Below, in pieces: positions 35,563-46,879 of a stretch of 64,000 bases of DNA. The notes below the pieces were generated by a model that saw only the letters and a list, made by a program, of their open reading frames with translations, did not search any database and was not told the DNA's origin. Source of the DNA: Daucus carota subsp. sativus (taxonomy: Eukaryota; Streptophyta; Magnoliopsida; Apiales; Apiaceae); the NCBI RefSeq assembly GCF_001625215.2, contig NC_030384.2:20262527-20326526 (forward strand), written 5' to 3'. The position numbers and the translations under genes are program-made. The stretch's first letter is position 1. Every line of letters begins with the position of its first letter.

Positions 35563-36579
35563 TATTTATATTTGATAAGGTAAGAATAATGTGAATTGAC
35601 ACTATACCATATATTGCATTTAGCAACGACTCAAAAAAATATTTGCTCAATATCGTTGCAATTGAGAAAATAAATTTAGTATATTGCAACGTCTATAAAA
35701 TCGTTACAATAAACTTAAAAATTCGTTATAAATTTCGGAATGAATATAAAATGAATAGTCTATTGCAATGTTATTAAACAATGTTGCAATATATGTTATA
35801 ATTTTTGCCAAAAAATTGGCGGGCCAGTTAAAATATCGGAGGCGGGATAATGAAATATTTTTGCCGGGTCACTCAAAACAAAACGAAAAGATAAAAATAA
35901 CACTCACACTCATCAACAATCCCTCACCTCCCCTTGCACACACTCGACTGAAGAAAAAGAAAAAGATAATGAGTGAAAATGAAGGCGATATAAAGAGCTC
36001 GAGAGATGAAGAAGGCGGCACAAAGTGCATCAGAACATATTTGGGCTAACTTTTACAAATCAATCAAGATGGGATGATTGAACAAAATTGGGACTTTTAT
36101 CAAAACTAGGATTTTTTAGTATGAATTCGGGGTTTTGGTTTTTCACTAAATTCTCTATCAGGGTTTAATTGAAGTTCATTCTTTGTTTCAGGGCTAATTT
36201 GGTTGCTTTGGGGTTTAATTGAATTTCTCATCTTGTGCTTCTACAGTTCAAGGTACATCCTCTCCTTGATTTCATGTATATATGTATGTGTTTATGTCCT
36301 GTGTATATCATTAAATAGATTGTCTGTTTGGAACTTTAATTGAGATTCATGTGTATATGTGTGTGTGTGTGTTTATGCCTATTCTGTTCTTTATGTGTGT
36401 ATGCTCTATTCTCTCCACTTGCTGATTGAGATTGTGGGTGCCTGGAAATCATAAAATGAGGGTTGAACAGTCTGAGGAATTTAGAACTGGAGCAACTCAT
36501 CTGAAAACCAGAACAACTTAAAGAGAGCATCTGCACTTTGAACAACAGGTTCTAGGACAGGAATATCTTTAATTTATTA

Positions 36580-38137
36580 AAGAGTGATTGACACTTTGCA
36601 CCCCTTATGTTTAGGCGCTTTTTCGATTTGGTCTCAAACAATTTTTTTTGGCAGTATGCACCTCAAAATTTGAAAAGCGCTTCGCTTTGCACCCCTTTGA
36701 CCAATCTTCGTTATTTGACCGTTAAAGTTAACAGATTTCACGTTTTCACTTTGCACCCCACAATTTTAATTTTTTTTCATGAGTGTTTTGAAATATTTTT
36801 TTTCAAAAAAAAATATTTTCCTCAAGACTGAAATGCCTCCTTGTTTCCTTGTCTTGGCCAATAATCATTATTCTTATTCTTTCTGAAAAATAAGCAATGA
36901 TCATGGTGGGATTAGCAGACATTCCAATCATGGGAAAGTTTGTGGAGAAAGTATCTGAATATACAGTTGATGCAGTGTTTCGAGGTTTGCACTACATGTT
37001 CTGTTATCATTTATCAAACTCTTGTTAACAATCTCAATTCTGAAATTGAGAAACTTAACATCGAGAAGGAAAAGATGTCCAGGAAAGTTAGGGAAGAAAA
37101 AGCTAATGGGAAGACAATCGAAGACTATGTATCAAAATGGGAGACCGATGTGGAAGAGATCTAAAAGAGTGCTGCTGAAGAGTTTTCACCTTCATGCAGT
37201 TGCATCCAGCATCTGTCTATTCCTAATCCCATCTCCCGTTTTCGAATTGTTAGGAATGCGGTGAAGAAGGCCGAGGCAGTAACTCAACGCATCAATTTCG
37301 GAAAGGAACATCTAACTGGAGGGATTGCATACCTTCCGGAGGTTAAAAATGTACCAAAACCTGGGACCACGTTCGAGGACTTTCAGTCCAGAAAGGGGAC
37401 ATATGGGAAGCTCTGGGATGCACTAGTAAACCAGATGTGGAATCCAGAGTGCTTGCTATGGTTCACTATCTCAAGGCATCTTCTTTGTTGCTCGACTCTG
37501 GAAAAGATAATGAATTACTAAAGTTCACGACATCATCAGAGACGTAGCAAGATCCATAGCTTTCACAGATCCCGAATATGCATTTTTACAAGTAACATGC
37601 AAATCATAGGACTTGACTTCTAATGACAATTATCATTCCCGAAAATTCTTACGAATAGATGCAGAGACTGATGATGTTCACTTTAACGAGCATCTGGGAT
37701 TCCCAGACCTGCATACCTTGTAGCTACAAAGCAAGTACCATCCGCAACAATTCTCAGGCGGCTTCTTCTGCATATTTGCGAATCTCAGTTGTCTGATGCT
37801 ACAAAAGGTGAAAAATTCTTGGGAGCTGTTCTCTCTTCAACCTTTAAGTAATCTCAGGACGCTTAGGTTTTGAAATATTTTTTTTCAGTCTTGAGGAAAA
37901 TATTTTTTCTTGAAAAAAAATATTTCAGAACACTTATGAAAAAAAATTTAAAACTGTGGGGTGCAAAGTGAAAACCTGAAATCTGTTAACTTTAACGGTC
38001 AATTAACGGAGATTGGTCAAAGGGGTGCAAAGCGAAGCGCTTTTCAAACTTTGGGGTGCATACTGCCAAAAAAAATTGTTTGAGACCAAATCGAAAAAGC
38101 GCCTAAACATAAGGGGTGCAAAGTGTCAATCACTCTT
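36580..38137. mobile_element. Foldback element (1558 bp) carrying an NLR fragment
   Basis: About 255-270 bp at each end are inverted copies: the left arm opens AAGAGTGATTGACACTTTGC and the right arm closes with its complement. TATTA flanks both sides (36575-36579 and 38138-38142). The interior, about 36835-37870, is a broken resistance-gene-like sequence rather than transposase. Confidence 0.86.
36898..37870 (+). pseudogene. Captured CC-NBS-LRR (NLR) gene fragment
   Basis: Pieces of a plant NLR appear in order but in shifting frames. An N-terminal VSEYTVDAVFRGL segment at 36898 is followed by a coiled-coil-domain segment (NNLNSEIEKLNIEKEK, VSKWETDVEEI) at about 37021-37164, then GGIAYLPEVKNVP with TTFEDFQSRKGTYGKLWDAL at about 37310-37430. 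A VHDIIRDVARSIAF-like segment lies at about 37522-37562, and an LRR-like PLSNLRTL lies near 37840-37870. The P-loop and most of the NB-ARC domain are missing, and there are many stops. It lies wholly between the foldback arms. It cannot encode a working receptor. Confidence 0.78.
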
Positions 38138-39299
38138 TATTAAATATAAAAGTGACATTTGCATTAATTTGATGTAATTGTACCTATTATGGCACACATT
38201 ATTTTCTGCTGGATTTCTTGTTGAATATATGTCTAAATTTGCCCCTTGGACAGTAAGTGCTAAATAGATCTGGTGTAGGAAACTGGTTACATATGAGCCT
38301 GACCTGACTATATATGAGCTTCATCAATAGCTTGTGGTAGTTAGAAGAGTGAATATATATGATCTTACTATGTTCTTTGCTTTGGATGAAAATACAATAC
38401 ACTACACCATAGATTGGATATCGCAACGAGATTTCAAAAAATTAATCGAAAAACGTTGTTATTCAGAGACGAGTTCATATAAATTGCAATGATTTCTAAA
38501 AGCATTGCAATTGAAGTAAAAGTAATTGAATAATGCAATGGTTTAGATAAACGTTGCAGTAGATTAGATTTTTGGGCCCAAAATTTAGGCGGGCTATTGA
38601 AATTTTTGAGCGGGCTTTCTATAAAACTTTCCGCGGCTATATGTAATAAAACAGACAAACAAAATAAAACAAGTCAAAGTAATAAAAATAGAAAGCTGAG
38701 TCGAGGAAAGAAAGAGAGAGCTCAGTGGAGAAAGCTGGGAGGGAGCTCGCGCGATTGAGGAGATTTGCGAAGAAGGAGAAGTTTAAAGCTGGGAGGAGAT
38801 TAACAAAGCTGGGAGGAGGTTAAAGCAAACAAAATCTACAGAGAATCAACATCCGAGGACGAAAAGCTTAGAGGGTACGCCCCAAATCTCTCTCCTTTAA
38901 ACATATGATTTGTTAATTAGGGTTCATCTGGGTTTATTTTTGGGATTCGTTTTTGTTTATACATGATGTGTGCTAATTAAGATTTATTTGGGTCTCTTTT
39001 ACATTTTACATGCAGTGTTAATTAGGGTTTATCTGGGTTAATTAAGTTTTGTGTTTTTGTTTTTTAATTAGGGTTTATCTGGGTTAATTATGTTCATTTG
39101 GTTTAATTATGTAAGCTTCTGTTTTTTGATTGTTTGAGTTTTGTGTGTTTGATTTTAGATTATTAAAATGTATGACTGAAAATTGTATTTAAATGCCCTG
39201 TTTTCAGCTTGTGGTTTTCAAGAGTATGCCCTGTTTAAAATTAATGTATTTATATGTTTTCCTTGTTTGTTATATTTCATTGTGTGTAGTATTGTCGAG

Positions 39300-42200
39300 A
39301 TGATTTGGGTTCTGCGTCCTAGGTGTACTGATGAGTATCGTAAGGGGGTACAAGATTTTGTTTCAAATGGGTTTGCTAATTTTGGGGTTGGTGCTGAACT
39401 GAAGTGCCCGTGTCTAAATTGTGCTAATCGTTTTTGGCACTCAATAGATAATGTATATGATCATCTAGTACTTAAGGGCCCGTATCCAGAATTTGTCAAT
39501 TGGATATATGAAATTTCAAAACCAAAGTACCGAAAAGTTAGTGATGATTGTGGTATGGGGTTTGGCTTAGGCGAGGACTTTGATGAGATGATCCGTAATA
39601 ATGCCAAAACTGGAATGAATAGTGATGCCAAGAAATTTTATCATCTAGTGGCGGAGGGAAAACAGCCTTTATATCTGGGGTCTATAAAATTTACTCGTTT
39701 AAGTTTTATAATCAAACTATACGGATTGAAGTGCACACATGGATTTAGCGAGTCTGCCTTTAGTGGTATTCTAGAATTAATAAAGGAGGCCTTCCCTGAT
39801 GTAAATTTGCCTCCATCTTTTAACGAAGCTAAAAATATGATTAGGGAGTTGGGTCTTGATTACCAAAAGATACATGTATGTCCTAATGACTGCATGCTAT
39901 ATTGGGCTGAAAATGAGAATGAAACTAACTTTAAAGTTTGCGGGGTTTCAAGATGGAAAACACCACAAACTGGTGGACCTAATTCCATTGAGAAAATCAA
40001 AGAAAGTACTCATAAAATCCCTGCAAAGGTAATGAGATACTTTCCCTTGAAACCAAGGCTGCAACGCTTGTTTATGTGCAAGGAATATTCAGAACTCATG
40101 GCATGGCATTCAGTGAAACGAACCAAAGACGGGAAACTTAGACATCCTGCCGATGCTGAGGGATGGCAGTCCATGGATGATAGATTTCCAAATTTTGCTG
40201 TAGAACCTCGAAATGTTAGGTTAGGTTTAGCTTCGGATGGATTTAATCCATATCGTACAATGGGTCTATCGCACAGCACTTGGTCAATTGTTCTGGTCAA
40301 TTATAATCTGCCCCCATGGCTCATTATGAAATCAGAAAATTTGACTTTGTCAACGATAATTCCTGGACCTGCATCCCCTGGTGACGAGATAGATGTGTAT
40401 ATGCAGCCCCTGATTGCTGAGTTAAAAGAGTTGTGGGATGTAGGTACAGAAACCTATGATGCTTACCATGACAAAACATTCACGTTACGCGCGGGGCTCT
40501 TGTGGACGATTAGTGATTTTCCGGGGTACGCTGTTTTATCGGGTTGGAGCACAAATGGTAAACTTGCTTGCCCTGTATGTCACTACTGCACGTCTTCATC
40601 CTACTTGAAGCATAGCCGTAAAGTGGTTTACATGAACCATAGGAAATTCCTCCCACCTGACCACAAACTTAGGTCTGATAAGAGGAGATTCAATGGTCAA
40701 GTGGAAACCAATCTTTGTCCACCACCATTAACTGGAAAGGACATTGAAGAACTGTTACATAACTATGAAAACAATTTTGGAAAGTTAAGGAAAAAGAAAA
40801 AGGCTACTGATTGTCCCTGGAAAAAGAAATCCATTTTCTTTGAATTACCATACTGGAGTGGTAATATACTTAGACACAATCTCGATGTCATGCACATTGA
40901 AAAAAACATTTGTGATAAAATAATAGGGACTTTGTTAAATATAGGTGGAAAGACGAAAGATCATCTAAACGCTCGCCTAGATTTGCAAGAAATGGGCATT
41001 CGTAACAGCCTTCATCCCGTAAAATCAGCTGATAACAAGCACTATGTAATCAATCCAGCTAGTTTCAATATGACTAAGAAAGAGAAGGAGAACTTCTGCT
41101 CAGTCTTGATGAATGCCAAACTACCATATGGATGTGCTTCTAATATCAGCCGTTGTGTGCACTTGGAAGAGAGAAAAATATTTGGATACAAAAGCCATGA
41201 TGCACATTTTATTCTCCAGTATTTGCTACAATTTTCTGTTATAAAGACCTTAAAACCAGAGGTCGCAATACCATTGATAAGGCTGGGTGCATTCTTCAGG
41301 GGCATATGTGGGAAAGTAGTCGAGTTGGAGGATGTGCAGAAGTTGCAAGATGAAATTATCGAAATACTATGCCAACTTGAAACTATCTTTCCACCAGCAT
41401 TCTTTGATATCATGGTTCACCTGCCGCTGCACTTGTGTAAAGAAATTCAAATTGGGGGGCCAGTGCACCTAAGGTGGATGTTCGGAATTGAACGATATTT
41501 AGCTAGATTAAAAGGTTATGTTCGAAACAGAAGCAAACCGGAAGGTTGCATGGCTGAAGGGTATTTGGTTGAAGAATGTCTAACATTTTGTTCCAGATTC
41601 TTAAGTGATGAATTGGAAAAAAAAGACAGAAGAACAGCAGAATACAAATGTTGGATACCCTATCGGTTCAAGGAGAAACAATGATGGAAGATCAGTTGAC
41701 TTGTCGGATAAAGTGTGGATTAATGCGCATCGATACGTTCTCTTTAACTGTGGAAACTTGGAAATTGAGAAGCTAATCGAGTATGTCTTTCTTCTTCTAG
41801 TATTTGACTGCATCTAGAGTTAGTTTTACTAATATTATGCCTAGAAATTTTTAATTTGTTTTATCTATTAAATTCCAGGGAGCATCATAGGTTGTATGAT
41901 AATAATGAAAATCCAAACATGTACAAAAGAGAAAGAACACATCATGAAGATTTCCACAATTGGTTGAGACAGGAAGTTGAAAAAAAATTACAATGTTCTG
42001 CAGAATTGTTTAGTTTGGCCAAGGGACCTCTAAGATCTGCGAAAAAGTATAGTGGTTATGCAATAAATGGATTTAGATTTCATACCAAGCAAAGAGATGC
42101 TAGGTGTACGACACAAAACAGCGGTGTCTTCCTGTCAGCCCTTACTAGTAGTTATGCAAGTTCAAAAGATCGAAACCCGATAGTTTCTGAAGTTAATTAC

Positions 42201-42635
42201 TTTGGAGCGATTGATGAAATTATTGAGGTCGATTATTGGGGAATTTTAAGTGTAGTTTTGTTTAAGTGTTCTTGGTATAAAAAAGATAAGGATTGTTGTG
42301 GGCTGACAAGAATTAATATGAAGAAAATATTGCAGAAAAATGATCCATTTGTTCTAGCCTCACAAGTACAACAAATATTCTACATTCAGGATTGTACTGA
42401 GACAAATTTGTATTTTGTTGTTAAGAAATCGCCAAAGGATCAGAATGATGCGGAGCAGGGAGATGGTGCACTTGAAGAAGTCAGTGGACCAACAATGCAT
42501 GATGTTGAAGTACGCTTTCAAATAGAAAATGAAGATGGTAACTGGTTAAGAGATGATCTTCCAAGGCAACAAATTCTTGTGCCAGTTGAAGGAGAAGAAG
42601 AAAATGATGAGGACCCTGCAAATCCCATATTCTAG
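39300..42635 (+). CDS. CACTA transposase (TNP2/TNPD type), one apparent +1 frameshift
   Basis: The catalytic transposase of the element. Exon 1 is 39300-41780 and exon 2 is 41879-42635. The start at 39300 follows a likely acceptor (GTGTGTAG at 39286-39293). Order: transposase-associated zinc-finger-like region (CPCLNC near residues 39-44), the TNP2 core (VCPNDCMLYW, ISDFPGYAVLSGWS, ACPVCHY), a conserved LDVMHIEKN segment, then the C-terminal DUF4216-like part in exon 2. The first frame stops at 41682-41684, but family sequence continues in the next frame from an A8 run at 41617-41624. Ignoring one A makes the exons sum to 1079 codons. All else looks intact. Confidence 0.88.
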
Positions 42636-42896
42636 AATTCTCTTGATATTATGTATTTGATTTTGTTAAAATGCATTGTTTGGATTTGACAATTATGTAT
42701 TCCAGAATGCATCCTTGTTTTGTTATAATGTAATGAATTCTCTTGATAATTATGTTTTTGATTTTATCCTCATTAATGTTAATTATATTTTCACATAATT
42801 GTAATTACATGTTTAGATATTTATTGCCTTTACATGATACTTGTGTTCGCTAAAATCATTATCTCATTATTTATTTTGTTTCCAATATATTTCAGG

Positions 42897-45800
42897 ATGG
42901 AAGAAAAATATTTTTTTCTGAGGGTCTCCCACAAGGGGCAATTCCTAAAAACCAAGTATCATGGTGGTAGTTGTCTTAAAGTTCCAACTGCTATGGACCC
43001 TGAGAAATTCTCATACTCTGTTCTAATGGAGTATGTGAAGGATGATGTGGGATACACTGAAATAGGTGGAGTTTATGTAAAGAAAGCTGGAGGGGGCTGG
43101 AAATTACTGGATAGTGACAAGTTAGTTTGTGAGCTTGTTAACGCCTTACCACAAGGATCTGTGCTAGACCTTTATATCGATACGGTTGTTGACAAAGCGA
43201 TAGAACCCGCTGAGCAGTTGCAACCACATGTAATTGTCAGACCAAGGACTACTTTTTTCGAAGGTAAACCTTAACTAATTTTAGGTATGTGTATAAGATC
43301 ATTAATTATATTAGTTACTGACTTTGTTGTGTTATTGATATCATTGTACCTAGCTGCTGATTTCCAAGTGAAGCGCAAGTATGTGACTCTACAAAACCTT
43401 CAGCAAGAGCAAGAGCAAAAACAAAAGAAAAAATCAAAAAATATTGATAACCAGTTGCAAGTAGAGCATTCTGCTACTAATGATCCGAAACAATCCAAGG
43501 AGCGTGACCGGATTGCAAGTCAAGGGGTAGCTCATATATATCTGCAGATAACTTAATTTATTAAAAAATCTTTTACTATACCTTTATCAAATTTGGCTGA
43601 CTTTATTTTAATTTATGATTATGTAGGTTGATGCTAAAGCCTATGAAGATCAGAGAAGGAAGAGAATTGAAGAAAATGAGCGGCGTGTTAAAGAGCTCGG
43701 TTTGAGGTCTTTAGCGTTTGGACTTGTAACTACAAAATCCAAAAAAAAAGAAACGAGTTGTGGAATTGTCTGATCTAGAATTGTCTTTTGATAGGGAGTA
43801 TGTTCCGGGAGACGATAGCCTAAGTGAAGGTGAAGAGGAGGAAGTTGTCTTGAAGGTACAAATTTTGTACTATTCTCACAAAAATTATTTATCTAGTCGA
43901 GTACATATAGCACAGTTTAATAACTCAAATTAATTTGTTTAAAGCCCAAGAAAACTGTAAAGCCAGTTGTGCAAAGGAGACCAATGACTCGGTCTAAAAC
44001 AGCAAGTGAAGGTGTGCGAGTAGAGGTATAAATTATATTAGTGTAAAACTGTTGTGTTATTTTTTAGTTTAAGTTACTATATTATAAAAACAGTGCATTT
44101 CATATTATAATTTTGCTCCATTTTTCAGGAACCTGATCATGCAGATACTTTATCTTCTCCAGCACCACCAATTGAAAAATGGAGCAAGGTATGTATATCA
44201 ATATAATGTGAAGAAATCAATTTCTTTTTCGTGCACTTTATAGCATTTTAAACAAATTATACATTTCATGAATGTTAATGCTTCTTTCAATTATGTTCTG
44301 ATTTTGTCATTCTTTTCATGAGGTTGCTAATGGAGAACTTGTACCGCCTCCCCCGCCATTGCCAACTAATCTCCAGCATTTAAAGCATATAAAAAAGATG
44401 AATGTGAACGAAGGAGTTGGTTGCATGGCGGCGTACACTAAACTGCAAGAATCCATAAAGAGAAGGGAAGAAGAAGAAAAAGAAAGGGAAATTGAGTTGA
44501 TGAATAATGCTAAGGCTGGTGAGAACCAAGAGGGCACCAATGTGGTTCAAGAAGGTATTTATTAAACTTGTACATTTCATAACTATGAAAATATTGCGCC
44601 GATAACAAATATATTTTCAATTTTATAGATGAGCCTAAAATCAAAAGGAGGAGAGGACCTACGAAAATGAGTTCGGTTTTCACCCGGAGACTGGATGAAA
44701 GACCAGAGCTTTACCTCAATCATGAGCTGCAGCCGGTGTCCGATGATAGCAAAATAAGAGCTGAATTTAGCAGTTTTCTGGGGAAATTGTCACGGGAGTG
44801 TGTGCCACTTGATTATGTTAACTGGAAACAAATTCCTGCTGAGGAAAAAAATAGCTGGTGGGAGTTTATCAAGGTAAAAATGACACATCTATTACTTGTA
44901 CAGTTGTTTACTTTTAGTACATTTAAATTAGGATACTTCAAATATTCTACAACTAACTCCATACAATTTTTTTATTTTATTTAGCAAAAGTACATCATTC
45001 CCGAGGAAGGTAAAGATTGGATTATGAAGACTATTGATGAGTCTTGGAGGGTGTACAAAAGTCGATTCAAGGCACACTATTATACCAAATATGATACTGA
45101 TGAGGATCGGCTAAAAAATAGGCCTCAACATATTTCACTAGAACAATTCAAGTCATTGATAGCATATTGGGGTGATGAGTTTGTGAAGGAGAAGGCAAGA
45201 AAAAATGTAGTAAATCGGCAAAAAGTTAAAGATAAACACAAGGCTGGCCGTAAAAGTTTTGCTCAGATTGGCAACGAAATTGTGCGTGCACCACATATAT
45301 ATAGTACATAGAAGTTCAGTTAAGTTCTATTATTCAAACATATGTTGATTTTACTAACGTCGTCGTTTTTTTTCTTGATGTATTCTTTATTTTATGCTAG
45401 AAAAAGAAGAAGAACCTGCCTAAATCACCATCAAAGGGGAAAATTTACCCTAAAACTCGCAAGTTTCCGAAGGTAAAAAGTTCTTGTTTTATATTAGTAT
45501 TATCACATAATGTGTTATCTGTCATTTCTTAACTATTGCTATTTTCATTGTTTTAGAAAAAAGCTGGTGACAATTTAGAGGAAGAAGTCAGTGATCATGA
45601 TTCGGTGGAACTAGACTTTGATAATCATGCGCCTAATTGGCTTCTTGGCAGAAGTGGAAGGACAAGGAAAACAATGCTAGATAAGATGCAGAAAAGAGAA
45701 AAGAACAGATCTGAAGAACTGATAAAGCTAAGAGAAGAACTTTCTTGTGAAATGGAGGAGAAGATGAACAGAAAGCTGAAAAATATTTTGGAGAAGATTG

Positions 45801-45910
45801 TTCAAATGACTTCTTTACAAATTGACATTGACGAACTATTGGCTGATGACAACACTGATCATGGGGCTGAAGCGGAGTTGGATGGAAATGAAGCCGAGGG
45901 AGCTACATGA
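42897..45910 (+). CDS. CACTA second gene (TNPA-like, PB1-like N-terminus), one apparent +1 frameshift
   Basis: Ten exons: 42897-43263, 43354-43526, 43627-43855, 43945-44025, 44129-44188, 44323-44554, 44629-44873, 44985-45281, 45401-45472 and 45557-45910. It starts right after an acceptor (TTTCAG|GATG). The N-terminus resembles the PB1-like domain of plant transposon proteins; the middle is highly charged; the SWWEFIK to NVVNRQKVKDKH segment is the plant Ptta/En/Spm transposase type; the end is a coiled coil. In En/Spm, TNPA binds subterminal repeats, and that role is inferred here. Exon 3 has an A9 run (43741-43749) after which the frame shifts; ignoring one A the exons total 703 codons. Confidence 0.8.
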
Positions 45911-46706
45911 TAGCTTCAGATCTTATGCAGTACTTTTGTTTCAGATTTCTGGATGAATTTGTGAACTAATTAAGTAGACTTTCTCTGTACTTATTAAGTG
46001 ATTGTTATTTTGCTTTGCACCAAAACTTTAGAACTTTAGTGGTTGTCAGTATGTTGATGGGATAGTCCATTTTGAGTTGGTGGTTATGTGCCAATGGTTG
46101 ATGGCTAGCTTGGTTGGTTTTTGTTTTGTATACCAAGTTATTTGGTGGATTGTAATGGAAACAAACATGTCATGCCAATTTGTTTACTGAAATCCATTGC
46201 TATATCCTATAAAACTGTTGCTATTGTGAGTGATATGTTTTAGTAAAAACATTGCTATATCTTATAAATTGTTGCCATTAGTTCTTTTTTGGTAATTAAA
46301 ACATTGCTGTAACCTGAAATATGTTGCCATTTGTTCTCCCTTTAATTCTATAGGCATTGCTGTTGCACCTATTTTGTTGCCAAATATGGTTTAATTCATT
46401 GCTATAACCGACATATTGCAATGGTTGACAATAGGCTATTGCAAGGGTTAAATTATGTTGCAATAGGATATTGCAAGGGTTAAAATATGTTGCTGTAGAC
46501 TCAAAACCATTGCCATATGACACTTTTTGCAACTACTTTAGTCGTTGCTATATGTTACTATATTTGTTGCAATATCGCCCTATCGTAACGGGAGCAAAGT
46601 TAACGGTCATTTTTTATTAAAACATTGCAATAGACTCTACTGCAATGGTTTTACACCATTTGGCAACATTTTCAAGGGGTTGCCATATGCCATCTATGGT
46701 GTAGTG
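45911..46706. repeat. 3' subterminal repeat zone of the 8.3-kb CACTA
   Basis: About 450 bases are packed with variants of CATTGC(T/A)AT, TTGTTGC and ATTGCAA in both orientations, ending at the terminus. In CACTA elements such zones are transposase-binding repeats. Confidence 0.75.
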
Positions 46707-46879
46707 ATAAGCCGGTAATATGTTTCTCTATGTCTTTTGAGCACTCTTCCAGTCAATCACTCCTTGTTATATCTTTCAAGATTTTACATGCTCTCGGTGA
46801 CTCCAACCCTTCCACCCTCACACAGAAACTCATTTATTTATTATCTTTTATATTTTATATTATCATTTATTGTAAGATT

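Larger units (their letters stand above)
38400..46706 (+). mobile_element. CACTA (En/Spm) transposon, 8307 bp, with both genes
   Basis: CACTACACCATAGATTGG at the left and CCATCTATGGTGTAGTG at the right are inverted termini. ATA flanks both sides (38397-38399 and 46707-46709), the 3-bp duplication of CACTA elements. It carries a TNP2-type transposase and a TNPA-like gene in the same orientation. Subterminal repeats of ATTGCAATGG and GTTGCTATA words crowd both ends. Nested inside the outer CACTA. Confidence 0.95.
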
